Part shown: positions 11,038 to 22,335 of the stretch, piece after piece
Numbering within the stretch: position 1 is the first letter of the stretch
How the letters are laid out: each line of letters begins with the position of its first letter
Assembly (NCBI GenBank): GCA_021521415.1
Contig: JAIQDT010005453.1
Span: 124,001-188,000, forward strand
Length of the DNA stretch: 64,000 nucleotides
Direction of reading: 5' to 3'
DNA from: Bidens hawaiensis
Taxonomy: Eukaryota; Streptophyta; Magnoliopsida; Asterales; Asteraceae
Made by a program: the position numbers and the translations under genes
The notes under the pieces: model-generated
The model's database searches: none
What the model saw: only the letters and a program-made list of their open reading frames with translations
What the model was told of the DNA's origin: nothing

Positions 11038-11353
11038 TGTTGGAATTACGTATGCCCGAGACACATACTTATACTAATGTGGCTAACTGTGTTTGATCCA
11101 AGTCGGGTCATACCCAATAACAAGCAAGACAACACCAAATGTATTCTTTTAATGATTTAATCATTTAAACGAATACCGAACACTACGCGTTTAGAAAATT
11201 GGTTTTCTAAACAATTACACTTGAGGATTTAAATAAATTATCTGGATAATTTATTTATGTTAATTAATTATTTGATTGGTTAAATAATTATAATAGCATG
11301 TATGTTTTATAAATTTAATTTTATAAAATATGAGATGGAGATGTTTTAAATGG

Positions 11354-11384
<31 letters not shown>

Positions 11385-11930
11385 AACCGTCCACCCCTCA
11401 AGTGGGTGGAGGTTTTGGTCCAATTAGATTGCATGCTACCTTTGCATGTTATGATGTCTTGTTTTAAAAACACTCCATACAAAATACATGCAATTAACCT
11501 ACTCTTGGTATCTTTTCAAGTGTTTTTCAAGCTTCAAAAATCTCTCTCTCCCTCTCTAAAACTCACGGCAGCAGCAGCAGGTTTTGGGAGAGCTTTGTGA
11601 GCTTGTTTTGTGTTCATAAATCCTAGCAAAACAACTTGGTATTGTCACAAATAGCTTGGGGTATCACACTCTTGAGGTCTTCTTCTTTGGAGGCTTGTCA
11701 TTCATCCACCATCCCCTTCAACAACCCACTTGTTCTTCTAAAGGTAGAAGAAGGTACAATTTACATTTTGTGAGCATCTTGTTCTTGTAATTTTGATCCT
11801 TGGCTTCGGGTTTTTTTAGTTTTAACATAATGGTATGTTCATTAACAAGTTTTAAAACACTAGCTTCCGTTGCGTTTTCTAGTTAAATATGGTTAACTTA
11901 GACTTTGATAAACTTGCATAAAACCCAACA
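11038..11930 (+). repeat. 5' LTR of E2
   Basis: 893 bp, starting TGTTGGAATTACG and ending AAACCCAACA, with a run of about 24 A near 11355-11379. The U3 part differs from that of the right LTR; the R/U5 part is close to it. Confidence 0.92.
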
Positions 11931-11950
11931 ATGGCATCAAGAGCCGGTTA
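11931..11950 (+). other. Primer-binding site of E2
   Basis: ATGGCATCAAGAGCCGG directly after the 5' LTR, same as in E1. Confidence 0.8.
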
Positions 11951-13590
11951 CAAGGACTTATGCTTCTTTTGTGTTCATACATTTCGGATTTTTCATGGGT
12001 GAAAAGGGAGGTCCGAAAATTTGGTGGATTTTACCCCTCATGGTTTTGTAAGATCTTGACATGCATGGAAAGATCTTAGGAAACCATTTAACATTTGGAT
12101 GATGAAATATCAAAATTGTAAAAAAATTTGGGGGGGGTGGCCGTAGCCTCATGGGGGGGGGGGGGGCCGTTTTTTTTTTTGGTGAAATTTGGGCATTGGT
12201 TGCTTAGGTTGCATGCTTTAGAACATTTGGTATGTTTGGATGTGTCATAACCGAAACCTAGACCTTGGATGTGTTGATTGTTGTTATGTGTATTTTGATT
12301 ATGTTTATTATTCAATATGGTTGTAATAATTCATAATCTTAGGCTTGTGTAATTTATTTATTCATAAGTTGGTATGTAATAAGTAGATTAGTTGCATTTT
12401 CTTTTTTTTTAGAAAAAAAAAATATGTATTAGGATACATGTTGTAAAAATTGAAGATGCAAGAATTGGTGAAATTGGTTGGGCCGAAATTTTGGGCTTGT
12501 TGGGCCTCACCGGCCCATCATGGGATTCAAGCCCATTAGGCCCATAAATTTCACTCTTGGGCCCAAGAAGACTTTTGGAAGTTTGGAGCCCATTAACAAG
12601 CCCAACAAGAACACAACAACTTGGAAAGGATACTTGAAGCATTTGGATGCAAGATCAAGTGGGAGTCAACATTCCATCCTTGTGTCATGTTTTGTCCCTT
12701 AGGTGTGACTAATGACCTATACTTGTTTCGGCTAACAAGTATGGTCAAATTTAGCGGTTTTCGGTTATGACTATATTTTGCATGTGTATGCTTGGTTGTT
12801 TGTTTTACTTAATATAATGTGTGGTTGATAGATATTAGGATATCCAAACCGTCACATAGGAACGACAACAAGCATAAAACGGGTTCTAATATATATTTGG
12901 TAATATCGCGTCAATTAGTTTAATTAAATGGGTTTATTAAAACTAAGCGATCACTCACATATAATAAAATTGGTTTTATTATATCTAGAACCTTGAAAAT
13001 TGGTTTTCAAAATCGCCATATTACTAAATGCATGTTAGGATATGGCATAATGTTTTTCAACTAGAATATTTGAAAATTTAAAATCCCTTTTTCATATTAC
13101 CAAGGAAACAAGTCTAACACCATCCTTTTGTATGACACTTAACGTATTAGGGAACTTTTAATGGGATAAAGGTCACCTAACCATTTTGAGCAAACTAATA
13201 TACTTAGGGTAATATTAACATATTTGTGGGATAAAGGTCACCTAACCACTTGTATGTTAATCTTACATGTTTATACAAGAAGGACGACTTGAATTGGAAA
13301 CCATGTGATAAAGGTCACCTAAGCATGGGATCCAATGGTGTTGATGGGATAAACATGCCAACACGAAATAAGGATTTCGAATGGTCCCATACATCTAGAA
13401 GTTGCAAAGGGTTGCAATTGTCAAGGTTGACTACCTTGTTAAATCAAATAACGGGATAAAGGTCACCTAACCGAAATTTGATTTATCGTTGGATTCTAGA
13501 ATTTAATTATTATTTTAAAATCTGGAATAAAAGGGTATTAATAATTAAATTGTTTATAATACTAAATTAGAATTTTGTTAAATTTTGTAG
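11951..13590 (+). other. 5' leader of E2
   Basis: Non-coding leader as in E1, with G-rich runs at about 12130-12167 and the four-copy motif downstream. No coding frame supported. Confidence 0.7.
13163..13472 (+). repeat. Four-copy leader motif (E2)
   Basis: GGGATAAAGGTCACCTAACC at 13163-13182, 13228-13247 and 13453-13472, with a variant at 13305-13324. Order and approximate spacing match E1. Confidence 0.85.
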
Positions 13591-16500
13591 ATGGCCGCTA
13601 ACAATGCCAACACCTCTACCCATAACACCCCGTAACCTATCCTTAAGAACCATCCTTGAAAAGGATCGTCTAAACCATAATAACTTTATGGATTGGTATC
13701 GCAACTTGAGAATAGTTCTCAAGCAAGAAGAGATATCATATGTCTTAGACGATCCCATTCCCGACGAGCCTGACGTGGAAAATGAGGAGGCTTATAACGA
13801 TTGGGTCAAGTACACCAAAGATTCGGTGCAAGCCTCTTGCCTCATGTTAGGGACTATGATTCCCGAAATCCAAAAAGATTTCGAGCATCATGGGGCATAC
13901 GACATGATAACTCAATTGAAGGAAATGTTCCTTCAACAAGCTAGAGCGGAACGTTTCGAAACGGTTCGAGCGTTTCATGCATGTCGTATGGAGGAAACCC
14001 AAACCGTCTCATCTTATGTCCTAAAGATGAAAAGCTACATCGAAAAGCTTCGTAGGTTGAATTGTCCCGTGTCTAATGAGTTGGCTACGGATTTGATCCT
14101 CAACTCTTTGACCAAAAGGTTTGAAACCTTTGTCATGAATTATAACATGAATGGGTGGGACAAAAGCATTGGTGAGCTTCACGCAATGCTAAGAACGGCC
14201 GAAGCGGGAATGGGTAAAAAGGCTTTACCCCGTTCTAACAATCGATGAAGGAAAAAGGGGACATAACTCCAACCCCAAAGCAAGTGTTGCTAAGGGCAAG
14301 GGCCACGTCCGAGGAAAGGGAAAGAGGAAAGCCATCACGCCCACCAAACCGAAGGAAAAGAAGCAAAAGGTTGCGGCGCAAGATCCATGCTTTGAGTGTG
14401 GAGAGATAGGTCATTGGAAAAGGAATTGTCCGACCTATCTCAAAGCGTTAAAAGATAAGAGGGATGCGGGGCATACCTCAGGTATTATCTTTACTATACA
14501 TATTGAACTAAATGTTATTTCTTCAAATACATGGGTACTTGATACCGGATGTGGAACTCACATTTGCAATTTGTTGCAGGGGTTCAAAAGAAGTAAACAA
14601 CTCAACAAAGGGGACATTAGTCTCTTTATGGGCAATGGAGCAAGAGTTGAAGTCCAAGCCCAAGGAGACTACATGTTAAAGCTTCCAAGTGGTTTGGAAG
14701 TAATTTTGAAGAATGTTTTGTATGCTCCTAAGTTAAGAAGAAACATTATTTCCGTGTCCCTTTTAAAACAATGTGGCTTTGATCTTAAATTTATAGATTA
14801 TGATATTCATGTTTTGATGAATGGCATATTTTATTTTAAAGCTATACCCATGAATGGTATATATGAAATAGATCAAATTGGTGCGTCACATAGTAGTTCA
14901 ATGTACAATGTCAACACCAAGAAACTCAAGAAGGACTTGGGTGATTCCTATCTTTGGCATTGTCGCCTTGGACATATAAGCAAGAATCGCATGCAAACTC
15001 TTCGCAAGAATGGTATTCTAGAAACAAATGAGTATGATTCATTTGATGTATGTGAATCTTGTTTACAAGGCAAAATGACAAAGCAACCCTTTAATAAAAC
15101 TTTTGAAAGGTCAAAAGAATTATTGGGTATCATACATTCGGATGTATGTGGTCCTTTTAGACCAATGACTGGGAATGGTGAAAGATACTTCATTACCTTT
15201 ATTGACGATTATAGTCGATATGGTTATGTGTACTTAATGAAACACAAAGATGAAGCTTTTGAAATGTTCAAAGACTTCAAAACTGAAGTAGAAAGACAAC
15301 TCAAGACCACAATCAAAGTACTTCGTAGTGATAGAGGAGGTGAATACCTAAGTGGTGTTTTTCAAGATCATCTTAAGAGTTGTGGAATTATTTCACAACT
15401 TACTCCACTGGAACACCACAACATAATGGTGTGTCTGAAAGGAGAAATCGTACCCTATTAGATATGGTTCGTTCGATGATGGCTAGAAGCACTTTACCTC
15501 TATCATTTTGGGGCTATGCTTTACTTTCGCTGTTCGCATATTGAATATGGCTCCAACCAAGAAAGTGGAGAAGACACCTTTTGAAATATGGCATGGAAGG
15601 GTTCCATCGCTATCATTCTTAAAAGTTTGGGGTTGTGAAGCTTATGTAAAGCAATACACCCCAAACAAATTAGAAGTCCGATCCACTAAGTGTATCTTTA
15701 TAGGTTATCCTAAAGATGATTTAGGATATTACTTTTACGACCCTAGTGAGCAAAAGGTTATTATTGCTCGAAAGGGTAAGTTCTTGGAAACTAAGTTCCT
15801 TAAGGAAGGAACTAATAATAGAACAATGAAATTTGATGAGGATCAAGAACCACAAGATGATACAGAATTGGTTGATACTAGCACTCAACAAGAGGTTGTT
15901 GAAAGTGATCAAGTGGTTGATCAAAACACACAAAACGTTCGCAGATCTGGTAGAGTTAGCAATCCACCTGAAAGATATGGATTTTTTGTAGAAGGTTGCT
16001 ACGTGGTAGATTCGGATGAACCAACCACATACCGTGATGCAATGTCCAAGAATGATTGTGACAAATGGCTTGAAGCCATGAACGTTGAGATGCAATCCAT
16101 GTATGACAACCAAGTTTGGGAATTGGTTGAACCACCACTCAACTCCAAAGCTGTTGGAAGTAAGTGGGTTTTCAAAAGGAAAACTGATATGCATGGAAAC
16201 TTGGATACTTATAAAGCAAGACTTGTAGCTAAGGGTTTCACTCAAACTCAAGGGGTTGATTATGAAGAAACTTTTTCGCCTGTAGCAATGCTAAAGTCTA
16301 TTAGGATATTATTTGCCATAGCTGCACATCATGATTATGAAATTTGGCAAATGGATGTCAAGACCGCTTTCCTAAATGGATATCTTGAGGAAGATGTCTA
16401 TATGGTTCAGCCTGAAGGTTTTGTCGATCCGAAACATCCTAATAAAGTATGCAAGTTAAAGAAATCAATCTATGGATTGAAACAAGCATCTAGAACTTGG

Positions 16501-17599
16501 AATCATCGTTTTGATGAAGAAATCAAAAATTTTGGATTCATCAAGAACGCTGATGAGGCTTGTGTGTATAAGAAAGCTAGTGGGAGTATAATAACCTTCT
16601 TAGTATTGTATGTCGATGACATTCTACTATTTGGAAATGACGTTCCAACCATGGAAAGCGTTAAGGTTTGCTTGGAAGTAGATTTTCCATCAGGATCTTG
16701 GTGAAGCTGCCTATATTTTGGGAATAAAGATCTATAGGGATAGGTCAAGGCGCTTGATAGGTTTGAACCAAAGTACATACATTGATAAAATCTTGAAAAG
16801 GTTCAAGATGGAAAACTCCAAGAAAGGTTTGGTACCTATTCAAAGAGGGACTATATTGAGTTCAGCTCAATGTCCAAGCTCAAAGGGTGAGCAAGAGATA
16901 ATGAAACAAATCCCATATGCTTCTGCTATAGGATCCATCATGTATGCGATGATATGTACTAGACCGGATGTGTCATGCGCTTTGAGCATGACAAGCAGAT
17001 ACCAACAGAATCCAGGAAACAGTCATTGGATGGCTGTTAAGAACATATTGAAATACCTTAGGAGAACTAAGGATATGTTTCTGATATATGGATCTGGTGA
17101 GGAGGAACTCGCTATAAAAGGTTACACGGATGCGAGCTTTCAAACTGATCGAGATGATTCTCGATCACAATCTGGGTATGTGTTCACTCTTAATGGAGGA
17201 GCTGTCTCTTGGAAGAGCTCAAAACAGGAAGTGGTAGCATTATCCACTACAGAATCAGAATACATCGCCGCTTCATTGGCAGCTCAGGAAGCTGCATGGT
17301 TGAAGAAATTCATTACTGATCTAGGGGTGGTCTCTACCATTCAAGACCCCCTAGAAATCTTTTGTGACAACGAGGGTGCGATTGCTCAAATCAAAGAATC
17401 TCGTTCGCACCAAAAGACAAGGCACATAGAGCGGAGATTCAACTACATAAGGGATGAAGTTGAAAAAGGAAAGATATGTATTCGCAAAGTTGGAACTGAT
17501 CAAAATCTTGCGGATCCATTCACGAAGCTCCTAGAAAGACCGAAACATGAGCGTCATGCGAGTGGCTTAGGACTTCGATATTCTAGTAATTGGATTTGA
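13591..17599 (+). pseudogene. Frameshifted copia gag-pol of E2
   Basis: Aligned by eye with the E1 protein, the same gag, zinc knuckle, protease (DTGCG), integrase, RT (YVDDILLFGND) and RNase H are all present. The frame is broken by one-base differences: an extra C near 13631, an extra C near 14231, a missing C near 15409, a missing C near 15524, and missing G and A near 16670 and 16692. Intact stretches are 13604-14248, 14571-15461, 15508-16704 and 16718-17599. Between the indels I saw no nonsense codon, and substitutions are few. Every indel is in a run of identical bases. Either the copy decayed recently by slippage or these are read-level errors in the assembly. Confidence 0.9.
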
Positions 17600-18352
17600 T
17601 CTATTTTGTATTTACGTTTAAAAGACTTTTGTAATTTAACTCTTTTATATGATTATGGAATCTTGAGTTAAATTCTAATTTTGCATGTTTAATCCATGAA
17701 TAAGTTATCTTATTCTAAAAGTCCGTAGTCGATCACATTTGTGGGAACAAATATGAAGCAAGACTATTATGAACTAGAATTGGTGGATATTCATAAGGAA
17801 TGAATATGGAGCATAGGTTTGCTGCCAAGGTTCATAGATATTTGTGGGATACAAATATTGGACTGACCCGCTCTCAATATTACTACATGGAGTCGATGGA
17901 CCTGATCATTAGTAATTTTGAGTAAAGGAGAATTTCATATTATCCTTAGACCTGAGATGTATACTGGGTCTTGATTTTCACCAAGTATTACACTTTGACT
18001 CTCCCCTTCGCTATTCGTAAAAGATGGTACATAAGGATGAGCTCGGGTGGAGTATAAAGTGATAGTGAGAGGCGTATACAGTCAAGATGGAATTTGTTCT
18101 TCTTATGTGTTGAGAGTTTAGATGTCTAAGGCCTGATAAAGTTGAATTGTAAAGAGAATGATCGCCTATGTCTCTTAGATCCAACATGACATCTAGTAAC
18201 AAAGGGATATAATGATAGATTCACCTAAATCATATCAAGTAAGGGACTTGAAGGGATGATGTTATTGAATGGCACTTCGTCAAACACATTAGGGGTGGTG
18301 AACTGTTGTTAGGCGGTATTCACCACTTGCATTAATTTTCTATGTATCTCGT
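17600..18352 (+). other. 3' untranslated region of E2
   Basis: Matches the E1 region 1669-2420 in opposite orientation. No gene seen. Confidence 0.7.
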
Positions 18353-18365
18353 GCAAGTGGGAGAT
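18353..18365 (+). other. Polypurine tract of E2
   Basis: GCAAGTGGGAGAT directly before the TG of the right LTR. Confidence 0.85.
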
Positions 18366-19255
18366 TGTTGGAATTACGTATGCCCGAGACACATAATTAT
18401 ACTAATGTGGCTAACTGTGTTTGATCCAAGTCGGGTCATACCCAATAACAAGCAAGACAACACCAAACGTATTCTTTTAATGATTTGATCATTTAAACGA
18501 ATACCGAACACTACGTGTTTGGAAATTGGTTTTCTAAACAAACACACTTGAGGATTTAAATAAATTATCTGGATAATTTGTTTATATAAATTAATTATTT
18601 AATTAGTTAAATAATTATATAAATGTATGTACATTTTATAAAAATGAGTTTTATAAAATGAATGGAGATGTTTTAAATGGTTAAAACAAAACAAAAAAAA
18701 AATAAAAAATAAAAAAAATAATAACCGTCCACCCCATGTGGGTGGAGAGTTTGGTCCAATCCTAGGCTTTGTCTTCTTGTGATGACCACTTTATCTACCT
18801 CCATTCACAACACATGCATTTGGGTCTTGTCTTTTGAATCTTTTCAAGTGTTTTCAAGCTTCAAAATCTCTCTCTCCCTCTCTAAAAACTCACGGCAGCA
18901 GCAGCAGGTTTTGGGAGAGCTTTGTGAGCTTGTTTTGTGTTCATAAATCCTAGCAAAACAACTTGGTGTTGTCACAAATAGCTTGGGGTATCACACTCTT
19001 GAGGTCTTCTTCTTTAGAGGCTTGTCATTCATCCACCATCCCCTTCAACAACCCACTTGTTCTTCTAAAGGTAGAAGAAGGTACAATTTACATTTTGTGA
19101 GCATCTTGTTCTTGTAATTTTGATCCTTGGCTTCGGGTTTTTAGTTTTAACATAATGGTATGTTCATTAACAAGTTTTAAAACACTAGCTTCCGTTGCGT
19201 TTTCTAGTTAAATATGGTTAACTTAGACTTTGATAAACTTGCATAAAACCCAACA
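18366..19255 (+). repeat. 3' LTR of E2
   Basis: 890 bp. Its U3 resembles the E1 LTR more than its own 5' partner, while its R/U5 part (with the CAGCAGCAGCAG stretch near 18895) matches the 5' LTR of E2. The A-rich stretch near 18685-18720 is interrupted, unlike the pure runs in the other copies. Confidence 0.9.
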
Positions 19256-19448
19256 AAACCAACCTTAAGAAAGAATATAGCAGCACATTGCATACACGGG
19301 CAGAAAGTCCGAGCAGCCGACAACTTGTGCTGATTATCTCGTCTCCTAATTTGACCACATCTACAAGAATCGATAACGTAAAAAAATCGTTAGTAACATT
19401 AAAAACAATTGACAATAATAATGGATGTATTCGACTTTTGTAACTACC

Positions 19449-19913
19449 TTATAACTCTAGAAAGAACAAAGGAATTGGGAGACGGAGGCAAAACGTTTTG
19501 TTTATGCACCGGAATCGTATTAATCGTAGGAGGCAAAAAGCTGGTGCCGATGGTAATCCCACCTTTTCCGCTGTCAAATACAAATTAAACAAAAATTGAA
19601 ACTCAAATACTCAACCTATATTAATTAACCTCAAATTTCCTAAATAATTAACTGCATCAGAAAATCGAAAGCTACCTAGAAAATCCACTGCATTTTTTCC
19701 GTTACTGAACCGTCCAGTGGCTTCTTCGGTAGGAAAATCTACGGCGTTGTGAGGAAAGTCAGCTCTGGCAGCAGGCAGAGGCAAGTAATTATTGTTTCCA
19801 ACGTCGACTAATGAGTCGCTGAATACGTACATTCCTGGAAACGATTCACACAAACAACGAAGTCCGAAAAGTAAAACGCAGAGAAACGACGACGTAATGA
19901 AGCCATTTTCCAT
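19449..19913 (-). pseudogene. 5' fragment of a GDSL esterase/lipase gene
   Basis: Exon 1 (19913-19676) encodes a hydrophobic signal peptide followed by block I of the GDSL family (YVFSDSLVDVGNNNYLP) and the FPTEEATGRFSNGKNAVDFL stretch. A consensus donor (CTAG|GTAGCT), a 105-bp intron and an acceptor (TTTGACAG|CGG) lead to exon 2 at 19570, which begins like the family (EKVGLPSAPAF) but then diverges and stops at 19449. The catalytic serine is kept, but the usual Gly of GDSL is Ser here. Blocks II, III and V are absent, and E2 starts 194 bp further on. GDSL enzymes are secreted serine hydrolases acting on lipids or cutin-type esters. A TATA-like TTAATATAAGTAT lies near 19994-20006. Probably non-functional; an unassembled distal part cannot be excluded. 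Confidence 0.78.
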
Positions 19914-20144
19914 GGAGACACTCTATCTGGACAAGGAATGGAAGACGTTTAACAACCCCTGACCTGAAACTGTGCACTCTGGACAGTAGCATACTTATAT
20001 TAAATTAATCTCATAATTTATTCTTTGTGGCATTTTAACAAACACCTTGCATGCTTAAAACAGTGTGTTCTTTAATTAAGTATGTTTCATATATTTTGAG
20101 TTTAATTCTGGACGAGATAAGCACAGTAACAAACAAACACTTAC

Positions 20145-20306
20145 CTCCATGGTTCCAGCATTATTGTTAATTTGAGCAATAATGCTTGAAAGAGGCAACG
20201 ATGAAGGCTGTCTTTGATTGCAGAAGATGGCGAGCAAAGATTTCGGATTGGGATAAAAAAAGAACGCGACAATGATTTGGGATATAAGTTGTTTGAAAAT
20301 GGCCAT
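20145..20306 (-). CDS. Candidate first exon of an unrecognised gene
   Basis: A 54-codon open stretch starts with ATG at 20304-20306 and ends at a consensus donor (ATGGAG|GTAAGT). The N terminus is hydrophobic (QLISQIIVAFFFYP), possibly a signal or transmembrane segment. No continuing exon was identified to the left, where the GDSL fragment begins within 240 bp. I do not recognise the sequence. It could be a chance frame beside a good-looking splice site. Confidence 0.25.
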
Positions 20307-20524
20307 TGTATGTATGTATGTATGTGTAGAGAAGAAAGGATTCAGCAGGTGTTTTGATCCATTTAAGTGTATTTGGGTTTGGTAGAATCATGACCCACGA
20401 AATTTAAATGTCAAAACCGGGTTAAATCAATGAGAAGTCACCATTTAAGAATGAAACAATTATGGTGGCTCCAAAAAAGGGGGGAGCGACGACATCGCGA
20501 CACCTAGGATTTTTGGATCTTTGT

Positions 20525-21947
20525 TTATATATATTATAGATATAATATGTAGGTGACAAGAAGAGGAATTATAAATGAGTAATTAAATCATATGAAGGTT
20601 ACCATCTAAGATCAAGAATCCACTCCATTCTATCTTGATGATTATTAAGTAAACATGTGATAAACTTGCCCTAAAAATATAAGATAGAATAGCCCCTCAT
20701 TTCTAAGTGAACATATTATATGACATAAAAGAAAGTAGCATGCGTATTTTCAAGTCCACCCTTGCTTAATCTCATACTACCACGAGAATGTCAATTTAAG
20801 TAGGCAAGTAGTTTGGTAAAGTAGAAAGATTAGGATTGACTTCGATTTCTCAAATACCAATTCTAACAACTTCTGGTGGTTATAGTTTAGTCACACAACC
20901 TCCCCTTGGTTGATTTAATTAGGTTATAATTACACATTTCATTAACATATGATTTTTTTTAACTAGCATGATAACCTAAGCAATCGTGTTAACAATGTTA
21001 TTTCATAATAATCAAAACTAGAGAAATAGATCATAGCTTATATCTCATCATTTCTAAGTACAATATAAGGATTCATGTTTTATCTTGAATAAGTTATCAA
21101 GGTATTCTTTTTAACATTTATAGTCTCCAAAAACATGAATGAATCATGAATGATTGTTAATCATCAACCTTGATGTATTGAGTTAAAGTAATAAAACATT
21201 TTTCATCAAAGAATAATTGCAAAATAACCATGCACTTTACCAAACTAAATCACATGCTCAACATAATCATCAAGTAAAACAAAGCTTATTCATAGAAATT
21301 AGATGGTAAATGGAGTTTAGCTCATAATGAGCATGTTTGTGAACATTAAAAGAGAGAAAGATAACAAACACAATATCAAACTAGAACAATCTAACCAAAT
21401 GTGATAACCTCTTCAATGGTGATGGATGATGATGATGATGATGATGGATGATGGTGATGATAACCTCCAAGCCTTCAAACTCTCCACAAGACCTTCAATA
21501 AGAGTGTAAAGTGGGTGTTTTTATAAAAGAAATTCGTATAGAAGTTTTCTTTAAGCACACTTGATGAATGCAACATGCTCCACTATATGTAGGCAGTCTG
21601 GGCACGGCCCCGTACTCCATGAGGCACGCCCCCGTGTCCAGCTGTCCTCTCGTATTTAATGTTTTGTCATATCGTACATGCTGACTCACCATGGGGGGGG
21701 GGGGGGCGTGCTTCCTGAGGCACGGCCCCGTGTTTCTGGTGATTTGTTATATTTCTTTTGTCTTTTTCTGAAAGTTCATTTCTTTGGCTTTTGGTTCGTG
21801 TCTTCGTTTGAGACTTAGGTTTACCTGAAAATACATTTTAAAATGATAAGTAGCTATTTGAGCTATATTATTTGATGGAAGTTGCGGTTTTTAGAGATAA
21901 TTTTAAAGAAAATGATGCTAAAAAGATGTATAATTTTATATGCATCA
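20525..21947 (-). repeat. Truncated Athila LTR related to the LTR of element A
   Basis: Follows the A LTR (29441-31088) from its position of about 29720 to the end, including the TACCATCTAAGAT stretch, the GATGAT microsatellite (21421-21446), the paired CACG motifs (21602-21635 and 21697-21737, the latter with a 13-14 G run) and the terminal GCATCA. The first ~280 bp of the LTR are missing. No internal element sequence is attached. Confidence 0.8.
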
Positions 21948-21957
21948 CCGGGTCATG

Positions 21958-22327
21958 TAGAGGTGGGCAAATAAACCGGTTAACCGAACCGACCCAAAAT
22001 CTAACCGAAACCAAACCAGTTTGAAGCCGATTATGTAGAAACTGATTTGGAACCAATTGAAACTGTAGCTTGAGAACCGGTTTGTAATTTTATCCACTAA
22101 AACTGGTTCCAAACTAGTTAACCGAACCGAAAACGGCAAAACCCGGTCAAAAACCGAATCAAAACCAATCAAAACCCGAACCGAAACCAATCAAAACCCG
22201 AACTGAAACGCCTGGTAACATGGTAAGAAACTTGTTTCAACCATAACCAAAACCAATTATAACCGGTTTGATTTTTGTTGACCAAACCGAACCGGTTTTG
22301 AGTTTTAAACCGGTTTATGCACCTCTA
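21958..22327. mobile_element. hAT-type MITE, 370 bp
   Basis: Terminal inverted repeats TAGAGGTGGGC and GCACCTCTA, with 8-bp flanks GGGTCATG (21950-21957) and GGGTCATA (22328-22335), as expected of hAT. The interior is built of ACCGGTT/AACCGAACC-like words on both strands, with no coding capacity. It lies just outside the end of the LTR fragment. Confidence 0.85.
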
Positions 22328-22335
22328 GGGTCATA

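Larger units (their letters stand above)
11038..19255 (+). mobile_element. Second copia element E2 (same family as E1), frameshifted
   Basis: 8218 bp in the opposite orientation to E1, with LTRs 11038-11930 and 18366-19255, primer-binding site, leader, gag-pol and polypurine tract in order. Unlike E1, the flanking 5-mers do not match (AAATA on the left, AAACC on the right) and the two LTRs differ in U3. The polyprotein is closely similar to that of E1 but split by single-base indels. The left flank is the leader of element O and the right flank is a GDSL gene fragment, so the flanks are not two halves of one target. Inference: product of recombination between two copies. Confidence 0.9.

Noticed and set aside
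13250..13459. 69-codon frame in the E2 leader
   Set aside because: Non-coding leader; the corresponding E1 leader has no matching protein.
20417..21952. CCGGG as a target duplication of the LTR fragment
   Set aside because: The left copy is followed by non-LTR sequence and no TG start; coincidence is likely.
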